Notes: generated by a model not told the origin, from the letters alone. 21,200 nt of DNA from Photorhabdus cinerea (GCF_011189575.1 NZ_PUJW01000036.1:1-21200); one strand, 5' to 3'. Positions 1 through 8,711 are shown, counted from the stretch's first letter. Program-made: numbers and translations.

Positions 1-335
1 GCTTTGACGTGCTGGGTGGGGACGAGCCTGACGGTATAGCCCATCGCCTGTAACGTTCTCCCCCAATAATGAGAAGTGGCACCGGCTTCCATGGCAATGA
101 CGGTTGATGGCGGGAAAGTCCGCACAATATCAAGGAGTTTTTGCCGTGAAATCTTTCGGTTAGAGGCACCGGAACCGTCCGCCATCCAGACGCAGACCTG
201 AAAAACATTTTTGGCAAGGTCAATGCCAACCACTTTGATCGTATTCATGAGTTGTTCTCCTGAAATTCAGTGCATCGGAAAAAAAGAGGGCACTGTTTAC
301 CGCTGAAAAAGGGGACGTCCATCACATCATCTTAT
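1..335 (-). mobile_element. IS110-family element, 5' end with partial transposase
   Basis: The minus strand from 248 to the window edge encodes the first 82 residues of an IS110-family transposase, starting MNTIKVVGIDLAKNVFQVCV. The GIDLAK and later AMEAGATSHYW motifs are the first part of the RuvC-like DEDD catalytic domain. The ATG at 248 has a good ribosome site (AGGAG) about eight bases upstream. The rest lies outside the window. The roughly 85 bases between the ATG and about 335 are the non-coding end of the element. The element joins the interior of an IS982 transposase at about 333-336, so it inserted into that older IS. The exact end is inferred from where IS982 coding similarity stops. 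Confidence 0.85.
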
Positions 336-761
336 TGAATTTTTTCCGCGCTTGGCTATCCCCGCAAAGACCTTATGTCGAGGGATGCGAATGTTATGGC
401 AGACACTCAAACGGGTGGAATCAATAAAAGTAATGCCTGTGGGTTTCCCTTTTAATTGCGTCAGATAGCTGCATAGTGGCACCAAAACGGAAGGGGCCAC
501 ATTGACAAAACGGGTATAACTGAGTAAGGTGGGAAAATTGTTGTGGTGATATTTCCAAATATGTTCTAGATAAAAATGTTTAAAATCCCGGTAATGCGAC
601 CGATGAAAAAGGATCAAAATGGTCATGATTTCACTGGGAGACATGTGACCTTGTCGGCGGCGTAAACGATGCCCGCTATCGAGACAAAATTGTTCCCATT
701 GAGGGATGAAAAAACGGCAAAAATCATCGACATGACAGAAAATTTCAACTAAGTTGTCCAT
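336..761 (-). pseudogene. IS982-family transposase, N-terminal half only
   Basis: About 142 residues read from MDNLVEIFCHVDDFCRFF to AGIAKRGKNS on the minus strand. They match the N-terminal half of IS982-family transposases, including the TFIDSTRLSVC segment that carries the first catalytic Asp. The frame stops a few codons after GKNS because the IS110-family element interrupts it. The C-terminal half would lie beyond that element. The Met at 761 is preferred to upstream starts because it begins the family-conserved region. The 5' terminus of the IS is the inverted repeat at 841-853, so the element spans about 336-853 here. It is probably inactive. Confidence 0.85.
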
Positions 762-840
762 AGCCTGTTCCTCCCCGGAGCTGTTTTCGGCGTTCACCAA
801 AACTTTGCTCCTGGAACAGGCTTCTCGTCAATTTCTCATC

Positions 841-853
841 CAGAATTCGGGTT
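841..853. repeat. IS982 terminal inverted repeat (left copy)
   Basis: CAGAATTCGGGTT here is the exact reverse complement of the 13 bases at 20853-20865. These are opposite terminal repeats of IS982-type elements at the two sides of the biosynthetic locus. Both elements point the same way, with transposase on the minus strand. Confidence 0.75.
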
Positions 854-872
854 AAATAATAATCATTTTATT

Positions 873-1199
873 ATGATTTTGATTGTTTTATTGCCTATGT
901 TTTTTATAAAATTGTTTGAAAATAGAGGCTATCGCTGTTATGTCTGTTGTAAGGTCTTTCAGCTGGAATACACTTACCAAGCCTATAAACTTGGGATTAA
1001 AGAACAAGTTGTCAATATGGTGATGAATAATGGAGGTATTCGCGACACCACTTGTGGACTGAAAATCGTAATGGCCACCATCATGAAAACGTTAAAAAAC
1101 TTAATCCCCCGGAACGTGGTTAAGTTACCTGTTGGTGGAAATGATCTTCAACTTATCTGTGAAATGGATGATCAATAGTCGTTTATGGGAAGTAATAGT
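873..1199 (+). pseudogene. IS1-family transposase remnant
   Basis: Residues from about 920 onward (RGYRCYVCCKVFQLEYTYQA, then GIKEQ, GIRDTTCGLKI, MKTLKN) are typical of the InsA zinc-finger/HTH part of IS1-family transposases. The frame runs on into LICEMDDQ, the start of the catalytic InsB part (usually EMDEQW). At 1176-1178 a TAG stands where the family has Trp. After it SFMGSN still matches InsB, and similarity is then lost at about 1199. The N-terminal Cys pair and most of the catalytic domain are absent, so this is a dead fragment. The first 17 codons of the open frame do not resemble IS1. Confidence 0.75.
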
Positions 1200-1607
1200 C
1201 TGTTCAGAGCCTTTACTAAAATATATTTATCATTTATCACCTGCAATGATAAAAGTATACCCAAATGATATTAGCCACACATGACTGCGATACGACAAAA
1301 ATTACGTCAGCGCCAGACCTTGTTAAAGGCTGTCGCTGGCAAACATTAAACTCTTAACAATAAGGGGAATGCTGAAAGGTTGTTCTGGCAACCATAGCGA
1401 TGACAAAGATAGGTAAGACAGTGATTCGCTAAATCTGAATGATTTTATTGACTTAAAACCCTAAGGAAAAATGAGGAGTTAATTAGCGAATTACATAGGG
1501 GCTTGCAGTTATCAGGCTGCAATAAAAGCGGATATAAAGTTGTAACCTACCTGTCGAAGTCTAAACAATGGATGCCGTTGCAAGCGGGATGTGTTCATAT
1601 AATAAAG
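1200..1607. other. Intergenic stretch between IS1 remnant and dehydrogenase
   Basis: I see no convincing gene here. A 22-codon frame at 1281-1349 (MTAIRQKLRQRQ...) is not recognisable. GGTTG/CAACC and GCAG/CTGC short inverted pairs occur at about 1378-1395 and 1505-1520 without T tracts. The dehydrogenase promoter should lie here, but no clear -35/-10 pair stands out. Confidence 0.4.
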
Positions 1608-2666
1608 ATGACATTTAACGTTCTCGGTTATGCGACGCAGTCGCCCAAATCACCATTGGCACCGTTTTATTTTAAACGCCGAGATCCGCGTGAAAATGAT
1701 GTAGTGGTCGACATCCTTTATTGCGGTGTATGCCATTCTGATTTACATCAGGCATTCAACGACTGGGGAATAAGTCAATATCCTATTGTGCCGGGTCATG
1801 AAATCGTCGGCCGGATCAGACGCGTGGGCTCTGAAGTCAGGAAATTCAAACTCGGCGAGTTAGTCGGCATTGGCTGCATAATAGATTCTTGTCGAGAATG
1901 TTCTCCCTGTAAAAATGGGCTGGAGCAATATTGCGAAAAAGGCTACATACAGACTTATAACAGCTTTGATCGCCATGATCATACGCTGACGTACGGGGGA
2001 TATTCTCGGTCGATTGTTTGCCCAGAGGATTTCGTTTTACGTATCCCTAAGACGCTGGATATCAAGGCTGCTGCGCCTCTATTGTGTGCCGGTATTACCA
2101 CGTGGTCGCCGCTACGCCATTGGAACATAACCAAAGGTAGCAGAGTAGCAGTAGTGGGGTTGGGTGGACTTGGGCATATGGCTATTAAACTGGCACGTGC
2201 GCTAGGTGCGGAAGTAACTCTGTTTACACGATCACCGAGCAAAGAGGCCGATGCTTGGAAACTGGGTGCGAATTATGTGGTAATTTCCACCGAAGCGTCG
2301 AAGATGGAAGGAGTGAAGTGCCGGTTTGACCTGATTATTGACACCGTGCCTTACGCACATGACATCAATCCGTATATATCAACTTTGACTTTGGATGGCA
2401 CATTGGTTTTCGTTGGTTTTATCGGGGATATCGACCCAATTCTGAATACCATGCCTATGGTTCTCGGGCGGAGGTCAGTCGCGGGTTCCTGTATCGGCGG
2501 TATCGCACAAACGCAGGAAATGCTAGATTTCTGCGGTGATCACAACATTACCGCGGATGTCGAGATCATCAGAATGGACGAAATTAATGGAGCTTTTGAG
2601 CGCATGTTAAGAAATGAGGTAAAATACCGCTTCGTGATCGATATGAGTACATTGGACGATCAGTGA
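1608..2666 (+). CDS. Zinc-dependent alcohol dehydrogenase, cinnamyl-alcohol/YahK type
   Basis: This is a 352-residue medium-chain dehydrogenase that interconverts an aldehyde and an alcohol with NAD(P)H in the cytoplasm. The Met at 1608 is chosen because similarity to the CAD/YahK family begins there. The frame is open 35 codons further upstream, but that part is unlike the family. Visible motifs are the catalytic zinc site YCGVCHSD (Cys39) and GHEIVG, the four-Cys structural zinc loop (SCRECSPCKNGLEQYC), and the Rossmann loop GLGGLGHMAIKLA followed by FTRSPSK, where Arg/Ser/Lys suggests NADPH. In this locus it could reduce the aldehyde released by the NRPS reductase domain, or re-oxidise the alcohol. 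That role is inferred from proximity only. It runs convergently with the acetyltransferase gene. Confidence 0.9.
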   Translation: MTFNVLGYATQSPKSPLAPFYFKRRDPRENDVVVDILYCGVCHSDLHQAFNDWGISQYPIVPGHEIVGRIRRVGSEVRKFKLGELVGIGCIIDSCRECSPCKNGLEQYCEKGYIQTYNSFDRHDHTLTYGGYSRSIVCPEDFVLRIPKTLDIKAAAPLLCAGITTWSPLRHWNITKGSRVAVVGLGGLGHMAIKLARALGAEVTLFTRSPSKEADAWKLGANYVVISTEASKMEGVKCRFDLIIDTVPYAHDINPYISTLTLDGTLVFVGFIGDIDPILNTMPMVLGRRSVAGSCIGGIAQTQEMLDFCGDHNITADVEIIRMDEINGAFERMLRNEVKYRFVIDMSTLDDQ

Positions 2667-2671
2667 TTCTT

Positions 2672-2712
2672 AAGGAAACAGACCCGTAGATAAGCACGGT
2701 GAATCTGTTTCT
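2672..2712. terminator. Possible bidirectional terminator hairpin
   Basis: GAAACAGA (2675-2682) and TCTGTTTC (2704-2711) are perfect complements. A smaller inner pair CCGT/ACGG lies inside the loop. The hairpin sits between two convergent genes, as a shared terminator would, but a clear T tract is missing. Confidence 0.35.
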
Positions 2713-2729
2713 TGCACCACTACCGACAG

Positions 2730-3584
2730 TTACCCGAGATCCAAAGAGGCGACGCCTTTGATTAAACTGGTTTTCTCATCTGGGGGAACTCCTCTGTACA
2801 TACGGTATGTGTAAAATTGTTCGGTCATCCCAGAAGCATAGAATAACACAAGCGCGTCGCGAGCAAATTCTGGAACATCCACGGTCACGCGCTTGTTTTT
2901 CGGTAATAAGGAGCAGACCTTCTTAAACAGTCGTTCGAGCGTCGCGGAATTGACGGCATAAAGCGGGCCAATGCGGATACCCGCGGTTGAGTTTCTGGCG
3001 CTTATCAATCCGGTAATAACACCATTTTCGCGCGTGATGAACCCCCAGCGACCTTTACTGGAAAACCAATTTTTGAGCATTGGATCCCGCCGGTATCCGA
3101 TGCAGACTGCATCAAAATCAATAACTTCTGCAAGATTTTTGGAATTAACCTCCTCCACTGCGAATTTTCCCGAATATAATGGCGGCTTAATGATGCAGGA
3201 CAACCGGAATATTTTATAGCTGGCTACGTATCCCCACTTCTCATAATTTTCACGTTGATTGATTACGCTATCGAGTCCCGATGAACGTGGATTAGCGCGG
3301 CTGATGCATTGCTCCCAGATTTTCAGCCCGAAACCCTGCCTCCTTTTATCCCGGATAACCAAAAAATGGCCGATGTGAGAGTATGTATCGTTAAAGTTGA
3401 CGATGGAAAGTGAAGCGACAGGCTTACCATTATCGTAACCGATAAAAAAGCCATTGGGATCTGCACGAATAAAGTTCGCCTCATCGTCGAGTCCTAAATC
3501 CCATTGTTCTGCTTTTTCCCATTCAACGACCTCCTGCCATGCTGCAAGGGAGACACTTAAAATTGAAAACGTTTTAGGGTTCAT
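2730..3584 (-). CDS. GNAT-family acetyltransferase, two-domain
   Basis: A 284-residue protein with an N-terminal GNAT fold: the acetyl-CoA loop reads VIRDKRRQGFGLKIWEQ (about residues 76-92), following FFIGYDNGKPVASLS and HIGHFLV. A second, more divergent GNAT-like half begins at about residue 140 (KFAVEEVNSKNLAEVIDFD) and includes WGFITRENGVITGLISAR. This tandem layout occurs in YitH-like acetyltransferases. It would transfer an acetyl group to an amine (or hydroxyl) of a small molecule. Next to a phenicol-type exporter and an aminophenyl pathway, self-protection by acetylation, or N-acylation of the product, is plausible but unproven. The ATG at 3584 has no strong ribosome site. It lies about 130 bases downstream of the exporter gene on the same strand, with an IS3 scrap between them. 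Confidence 0.8.
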   Translation of the reverse strand: MNPKTFSILSVSLAAWQEVVEWEKAEQWDLGLDDEANFIRADPNGFFIGYDNGKPVASLSIVNFNDTYSHIGHFLVIRDKRRQGFGLKIWEQCISRANPRSSGLDSVINQRENYEKWGYVASYKIFRLSCIIKPPLYSGKFAVEEVNSKNLAEVIDFDAVCIGYRRDPMLKNWFSSKGRWGFITRENGVITGLISARNSTAGIRIGPLYAVNSATLERLFKKVCSLLPKNKRVTVDVPEFARDALVLFYASGMTEQFYTYRMYRGVPPDEKTSLIKGVASLDLG

Positions 3585-3630
3585 ATATTCGCTGTTGTCA
3601 TTAAAATTTGTAGAGTCAATAATATTGGAC

Positions 3631-3716
3631 TGTAGTGGTCCACTAATTTAGGACACATTATTAGCCTTTTCCCATCATCTTTCATATTCAACGGGTGAAA
3701 TTCCCCTATTAAAGTT
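3631..3716 (-). mobile_element. IS3-family remnant (3' end of transposase plus terminal repeat)
   Basis: On the minus strand the sequence reads YNFNRGISPVEYER, stop, WEKANNVS, stop. This is the typical C-terminus of an IS3-family OrfB, here with TGA in place of a residue. It is followed by the terminal repeat TGTAGTGGTCCACTAATTTA at 3631-3650. Only the last 20-odd codons and one end remain. The fragment abuts the exporter gene, whose stop codon lies inside the junction. Confidence 0.65.
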
Positions 3717-4887
3717 ATACTCGCGATGTCCTAGTCAAAAAAAGTACTGCCGTCGCCAGTATGATAGTAAAAGTCACCAGTGGCCAGGCGGTATCCCCCC
3801 CCATGCTAACGATAGCTGCGGTACCCAAAAGCGAAACTATGATACTTTCACCGCCCCAGTAGATAGCCACCGCTAGGCCAGCACGATCACTGAATGCGGC
3901 AAGCGCGCCGTTGGCGGTCACGGAGACAGTGAAGACGATCCCTACCGCCATTATACACATCGGCAGAACGAACGTTGCAAACGAAGGCTTACTTAATGTC
4001 CAGGTTAGCGTCAAAACTCCAGCGCCAAAAATTAGAAGCGTCATTCCACGTCGTACGCATCCATTCGTCCCCCAACGGGCAACAAACCGCCTTACGAAAA
4101 AGGTCGTGACGATCATGACCAGCGCCACGGTCGCGAATGCAAGGCTGAATTGCAGTTCGGAGTAATTAGCCTTTGTTATCAGCACCCGAGGCGCGGTAGA
4201 GAAAAAGACGAAAAACGTTCCCATTGCCGTACCGAAAGCCAGCGTATAAACCCAGAACGTACCGCTTGTCAAAATCGGCATGGCCGACAGGCTTTTGGAG
4301 GCCGCTGGCACGCGTGTTTCATGCCAGCGGGATGCTGCGTGCAATAACGGCAGTACCGTCACCAGCGCTAGGAACCAGAAGATCGCCCGCCAGCCGAACC
4401 CATCAGCCAGAAAAGCGCCCAGTATCGGCCCTAGAGCGGGTACGAAAGCCAGTATTGAACTAAACAGGCTGTAAATCACCGTGCTCTCCGGGCGCTCAGC
4501 ATAAACGTCACGTACTGTGGCGAAAATCGCAACCAGAGTCGCAGACGCGCTGAGCGCTTGAATAAGCCGAAAGGTCACGAAGAGGGAAGGTGAGGAAAAC
4601 AACGCTAGCGCGACGGAAGCAAGGACGAAGATAGTTCCACCGCCGAGCAGTACGGGGCGGCGTCCGATGCGGTCGGAAAGCGGACCAAAAATCACCTGCC
4701 CTAGCCCCAATCCCAGCAAGTAAAGGCTCAGAGTAAGCTGGATGACCGAAGGGCTCGTGTTCAGCGCACTGGGCATGGAAGGGACCACGGGGAGATAAAT
4801 ATCCATAGCCAACGAGGCGATGAGATCAAAAGGTACCATCAGCAAGAGTGTCATTGATATAGTCCAAACCGGAAGTTTGCTAGACAT
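3715..4887 (-). CDS. MFS drug exporter, CmlA phenicol-efflux type
   Basis: A 390-residue twelve-helix inner-membrane proton antiporter of the Bcr/CflA/CmlA drug-efflux branch. The N-terminal part (VPFDLIASLAMDIYLPVVPS, then IQLTLSLYLLGLGLGQVIFG, then motif A GPLSDRIGRRPVLLGG and FATVRDVYAERPES.VIY) follows plasmid-borne chloramphenicol exporter CmlA closely by memory alignment. The ATG at 4887 is chosen over an upstream TTG because AAGGAG lies seven bases before it. The C-terminus ends at ATAVLFLTRTSRV exactly where an IS3 scrap begins, about 20 residues short of CmlA, but all helices appear present. It likely exports the product of this locus and confers self-resistance. Confidence 0.9.
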   Translation of the reverse strand: MSSKLPVWTISMTLLLMVPFDLIASLAMDIYLPVVPSMPSALNTSPSVIQLTLSLYLLGLGLGQVIFGPLSDRIGRRPVLLGGGTIFVLASVALALFSSPSLFVTFRLIQALSASATLVAIFATVRDVYAERPESTVIYSLFSSILAFVPALGPILGAFLADGFGWRAIFWFLALVTVLPLLHAASRWHETRVPAASKSLSAMPILTSGTFWVYTLAFGTAMGTFFVFFSTAPRVLITKANYSELQFSLAFATVALVMIVTTFFVRRFVARWGTNGCVRRGMTLLIFGAGVLTLTWTLSKPSFATFVLPMCIMAVGIVFTVSVTANGALAAFSDRAGLAVAIYWGGESIIVSLLGTAAIVSMGGDTAWPLVTFTIILATAVLFLTRTSRV

Positions 4888-5346
4888 AAAAATTCTCCTT
4901 TCAACTCTATTCAAATTTCAAAATATTGGTTTATACATAACCGTAGGCGGTGAATTTGTTAATTTGACTAAGCCCGGCAATACGTTTTTAAGTAGGAAAT
5001 ATGATATAAGTAAAAATTTCCAGCTCTACATTGACGATATTCAATAGGTAATAACCATGAATGTCACTTCTCCTCTCGCAGTGAAGATATGAATTATAAA
5101 TTTCGACGCGATAACATGACTCACTGAAGTCGATTTTAGTGGATATCCATTTCATTACCTACCCGCAGGGTACCCATACTTTGTCGAGTTGCACAAAAAG
5201 ACCATCACACCTTTATCTAAGAGCACATGTTTAACTAAATTAGAAACATCACCATTAAGGAAAACAACTTCGAGAACAGAAATATAAAACAAGCATACAA
5301 AACCCATTCTCAGAAGTTTCATCAAAAGATGCCATATTTTCTGATA
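4888..5346. other. Intergenic stretch upstream of exporter, downstream of papC
   Basis: This AT-rich stretch of 459 bases has no recognised gene. It must hold the 3' end of the papC transcript and the leader or promoter of the exporter gene, both on the minus strand. A 55-codon minus-strand frame (5322-5155) with a hydrophobic start is present but has no ribosome site. I could not find an attenuation leader like that known for cmlA exporters. Confidence 0.35.
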
Positions 5347-6235
5347 TCAAAGATGTTCTTTATTATTTAAAACATCAAATATTAGACAGCATTTATTTGC
5401 ATGAATATCAACCAAATCACCCAATTCATTTGTACTCGTCAGTAACTCCGTGCAAAATTGCTGCGAATTATCCGCACTAATCCAGCCCGATAGTTTTGTC
5501 AGGATATCATCCATTTGCCAGCGGCACACACCAGCATAGTCATTGTGTTTTTGTATATCCCAATAGGCGATTGGTTCATTATCCATAATCCGGGCTGCAA
5601 GGCACATGAGTACCTGCATAGGTGGTGGGGCGATGGTGAGTATAGATTTTAGCTCATCCCGGGACTTCGGTAGCGACAGGAGAAATGTCAGAATTGCGGC
5701 ATGCGGCAAGACTTGGCAAACTGACATAGCACGATCATGTTCCTGTGCGGTCATCCAAGTCACATCCATCCCAGCTAGGCGCAACAGGCTCGAGAGCATT
5801 TCCCCTGCCTGCGTACGACTGTCCTCGCAAACAACAACAGGGCGTCCTGCACAGTCAAGCTTCGGTGAGAACATGGGATTAATACCGACCGAAACTGCAC
5901 TCGGACAGATTTCCGCCGCCAAGTCCTGAAACGGATGCTGTATCGAGCAAGTATTGATCAACCAAAAGTTTTCCCGCGTATGGCCGGCGCACCGCGCCAA
6001 GACATCAAGACATCTAGGGCGGTCAGCTCAGGCAGTGCGAAGATTAGCGCATCCGTGTCTGCCAGCAGATGAGCGCCCTGCCCAGTGAGTTCCGCTGCGT
6101 CCATCACCAGTGTTCGCCCGGTGCTGCACGTTTATCAATCACCACAACATGGTGTCCGTCGGCCACCAGAAGGCGAACAAGGCAAGCACCGACTACTCCC
6201 GCACCACCAATGACCAAAAATTTCCTCTTATTCAT
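5347..6235 (-). pseudogene. papC: papC-like 4-amino-4-deoxyprephenate dehydrogenase, frameshifted
   Basis: A TyrA-family dehydrogenase that in PAPA pathways oxidatively decarboxylates 4-amino-4-deoxyprephenate to 4-aminophenylpyruvate. The start MNKRKFLVIGGAGVVGACLV is a Rossmann nucleotide loop. The middle reads DTDALIFALPELTALDVL, and the end includes INTCSIQHPFQDLA and GINPMFSPKL, all typical. Two lesions split it into three frames. Near 6115-6125 one base seems lost after KRAAPG (frame resumes RTLVMDAAELTGQG). At 5999-6014 the 8-mer AAGACATC is present twice in tandem, and removing one copy joins ALDVL to ARCAGHTRENFW in frame. Repaired, it would be about 293 residues. The ATG overlaps the end of papA by eight bases (ATGAATAA), suggesting translational coupling. 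As read, no full-length enzyme is made. Confidence 0.85.
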
Positions 6236-7653
6236 GACAATGAGACTTCCCAGAGTTGATGCTGTAGAATGGTACGCTTGCCTTAACCAGCGTTTCCTCC
6301 ATTTCTTCGACAGGATCTGACGCTGCCACAATGGCACCACCGATGCCGAACTCTGCTACACCATCACGCACCACCGCAGTCCGAATGACGATGCTAAGAT
6401 CGGTATAGCCATCAAGGCCGATCCACCCAAGTGCGCCGGAGTAGATCCCGCGAGCAGATGACTCCAGTCGATCGATAAGCTCCATTGTACGTAGCTTAGG
6501 GGTGCCGGTCATCGATCCGCCTGGGAAACACGCCTTGATCGCGTGAAACGGGCTTATGTCAGAAAACAGCCTACCCTCCACCGTTGACTCCAGTTGATAT
6601 ACTGAAGAATATTCTTCTATTATCGAAGGATAATGGTACCTTTACCGAACCTGGGATGCAGATGCTGTTCAAATCATGACGCACCAAATCGACGATCATT
6701 AAGTTTTCCGCACGATCCTTTGGCGAATTAGCTAAATCGCTCTTCAACAAGCGATCCTGATCGGGCGTGGTTCCCCGTGGACGGGTTCCTTTTATGGGTT
6801 TGGACTTAATGACCCCGGCTTTATCAATCTTAAGAAAGGTTTCGGGGGAAGAACTGAGTATAGAGAAAGATTTATCCTTAAAAAAGGCACCATAGGGTAC
6901 CGGGCTTATCATGCGCATTTTCAGATATGCCTGCACTGGTTCTCCCGCGAATTTTAATCGTGCACGATTGGTCAAACATATTTCATATGACTCGCCGTCT
7001 GAAATTTCCTTAAGGCAGGATTTTATTTTTTCAATATAAATCGAAGAGCTATCCTCAAGGGAAAGGGCGTCTTCCTCTACCGCCCCTGGAGTGAACTCCA
7101 GAGGCTGGATTTTCACATCTTCAATCATCAGATCCGATATGACCAGCGGCTCACCCCATAGGTTGCAGGCCCAGGATTCGTCTGTCAGATGATCAAAGAC
7201 CACGATGTTTTTCGGCAGGTAAAATACCGCATCTGGCATGTCGGACGAATGGCGGTTAGGAGAGCCAGTTAACGCTTTCAGCTCATATCCCAGATATCCG
7301 ACAACACCAGCCTTGAAGGGAAAAGGTGTTTCATCGGCCGTATTGAAATTAAATGTTCTTAAGATTTCATCCATAAGCAGAAACACATCACCGCTTATCT
7401 GCGAAGAGCCGTTCGGTCCCGTCATAGACAACCTTTTATTATTTACATTATAACTGAACTTAAGGGAGGAACTTGTGTCACATTCCCCCATGACCGAATA
7501 ACGGGAATTCGACCTGTTTGATAGTTCACTGTCCAGCCAAAAGGCAGAGGAACACCCCGCAAACAGATGCATGAATGTCTTTACGGGACTGCAGCGTCGC
7601 TCCAAAGGAATAAATTTGCACTTTACCGTCGCTGGTCCACCGATATCCAACAA
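6228..7653 (-). pseudogene. papA: Aminodeoxychorismate synthase (PabB part of papA), frameshifted
   Basis: A chorismate-binding synthase that aminates chorismate to 4-amino-4-deoxychorismate (ADC), the first step of PAPA synthesis. Motifs in order: SSAFWLDSE, GYLGYELKALTG, ESYEICLTNRARL, SSSPETFLKI, KPIKGTRPRG, ENLMIVDLVRHDLNS, then PGGSMTGTPKLRTMELIDRLE and IGGAIVAASDP. The PIKGT lysine marks ADC synthase rather than anthranilate synthase (PIAGT). One extra A at about 6620-6621 breaks the frame after VPLSFD. Removing it restores IEEYSSVYQLESTVEGR and joins the two pieces. At the 5' side the frame begins at a TTG (7653) behind AAGGG, out of frame with the glutaminase, although in PAPA pathways the two are commonly one fused protein. 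Confidence 0.85.
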
Positions 7654-8272
7654 CGCCCTTTTTTAGAGCACAATCCTGTAACGTGATCTCTTTTTTCTTT
7701 TGTGCTAAGCGGATAAAGTTCAGGATTATCAGGTGACCATGTTCGGAATCGATCGATTCTGGATGGAACTGAACACCATAGACCGGTCGTTCGCGATGGG
7801 CTAGTGCCATGACTAGCCTATCTTCGGTACGCGCCGTAATCTCCAGGCAATCCGGCACAGATGTGCAAATCAAGGAGTGATAGCGAACGACTTCGAAATC
7901 TTGTGGAACCCCAGCGAACAGCCCCCTCCCACAATGCTGGATCTTTGCGCGGTAACCATGAACTGGCCGCGGCGCGTGCTCAACTACGCCACCGTAAAAG
8001 TGATTGATGCCCTGATGTCCGAGGCACACACCGAGAATCGGCTGCATTCCTTGGGTTAGGATGTAGCGGCAAACGCCAAAATCAGCCTCTTTACATGGAT
8101 GGCCTGGCCCTGGGGAGAGGATCACCGCATCATACTTAGTTAAGTTCAGAGAGCTTTCCTGCGCGGTATTTGGCACTACCTCCGGTACGAAACCGCAGGC
8201 TTCATAAACATACTGGGAAATATTATTAGTGAATGAATCAAAATTATCGACAATAAGAATATTCACCACCAC
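7526..8272 (-). CDS. papA: Glutamine amidotransferase (PabA part of papA)
   Basis: A class I glutaminase that releases ammonia for ADC synthase. The triad is Cys83 (GVCLGHQG), His170 and Glu172 (QFHPES). LIVDNFDSFTNN and LSPGPGHP are the usual N-terminal motifs. The glutaminase domain ends at about residue 190 (LNFIRLAQ). The last 55 residues (from about 7700 down) are not domain-like and overlap the synthase frame. In the run CTAAAAAAGGG near 7665, removing one A gives a continuous PabA-PabB fusion (LKRALLDIGG...), as in CmlB/PapA proteins. So this is either one gene broken by a homopolymer gain or two overlapping genes with a TTG restart. The GTG at 8272 or the next one (8269) is the start, behind AAGAGG. 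Confidence 0.85.
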   Translation of the reverse strand: MVVNILIVDNFDSFTNNISQYVYEACGFVPEVVPNTAQESSLNLTKYDAVILSPGPGHPCKEADFGVCRYILTQGMQPILGVCLGHQGINHFYGGVVEHAPRPVHGYRAKIQHCGRGLFAGVPQDFEVVRYHSLICTSVPDCLEITARTEDRLVMALAHRERPVYGVQFHPESIDSEHGHLIILNFIRLAQKKKEITLQDCALKKGVVGYRWTSDGKVQIYSFGATLQSRKDIHASVCGVFLCLLAGQ

Positions 8273-8374
8273 CCGCCTCTTAAAAAATAATAATAGTCGA
8301 TTTCACCTAAGAAACGAATAAATTCGTTAAAAAGTCCTTAGAATACATGGTACAGCCCGATACGCCCTGAAGAG

Positions 8375-8659
8375 TTAATTATCTGATTCTTTAACGATGA
8401 CCTCTTCAAGTCGGCATGCTTCATCGATGATGCATCCATACAACTTTTCAATAAACGAGGGATCTAGCCCCAAGGTGCGGCCAAATGTGGAATTTTTGCG
8501 TTTTACCTCCAGCACTCGGTTAGGTTGCATGACTGGTACGTCATGGCTTCGTTTAAAAGCGGCAACTTTATTGCAGATTTTTAATCTTTTTGCCAGAAGA
8601 GCGACTAATTGTTTATCGATTTCGTCAATTTGCATTCTGAAAACATCGAGCTTATTCAT
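8375..8659 (-). CDS. papB: Chorismate-mutase-type 4-amino-4-deoxychorismate mutase
   Basis: A 94-residue all-helical AroQ-type mutase. IDEIDKQLVALLAKRLKICN, then VAAFKR, then PNRVLEVKRKN and the final EACRLEE are the conserved helices and the Arg/Lys/Glu residues that hold the substrate. In a PAPA pathway it converts ADC to 4-amino-4-deoxyprephenate. This is inferred here from its position directly upstream of papA and papC on the same strand; alone it could not be told from ordinary chorismate mutase. It is intact, full length for the family, with an AGGAAG ribosome site about ten bases before the ATG. It lies about 50 bases after the esterase gene and 100 before papA. Confidence 0.9.
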   Translation of the reverse strand: MNKLDVFRMQIDEIDKQLVALLAKRLKICNKVAAFKRSHDVPVMQPNRVLEVKRKNSTFGRTLGLDPSFIEKLYGCIIDEACRLEEVIVKESDN

Positions 8660-8711
8660 GATTGTGCTTCTTCCTTCATTCTCATGCCCTGAACTATTGA
8701 CTCGTTGTTGG

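Noticed and set aside
1281..1349. 22-codon frame MTAIRQKLRQRQ before the dehydrogenase
   Set aside because: Too short and unrecognised; not enough evidence for a gene or a leader peptide.
5155..5322. 55-codon minus-strand frame (MKLLRMGFVCLFYISVLEVV...) just after papC with a signal-like start
   Set aside because: No ribosome site, no recognisable similarity, AT-rich context where such frames occur by chance.
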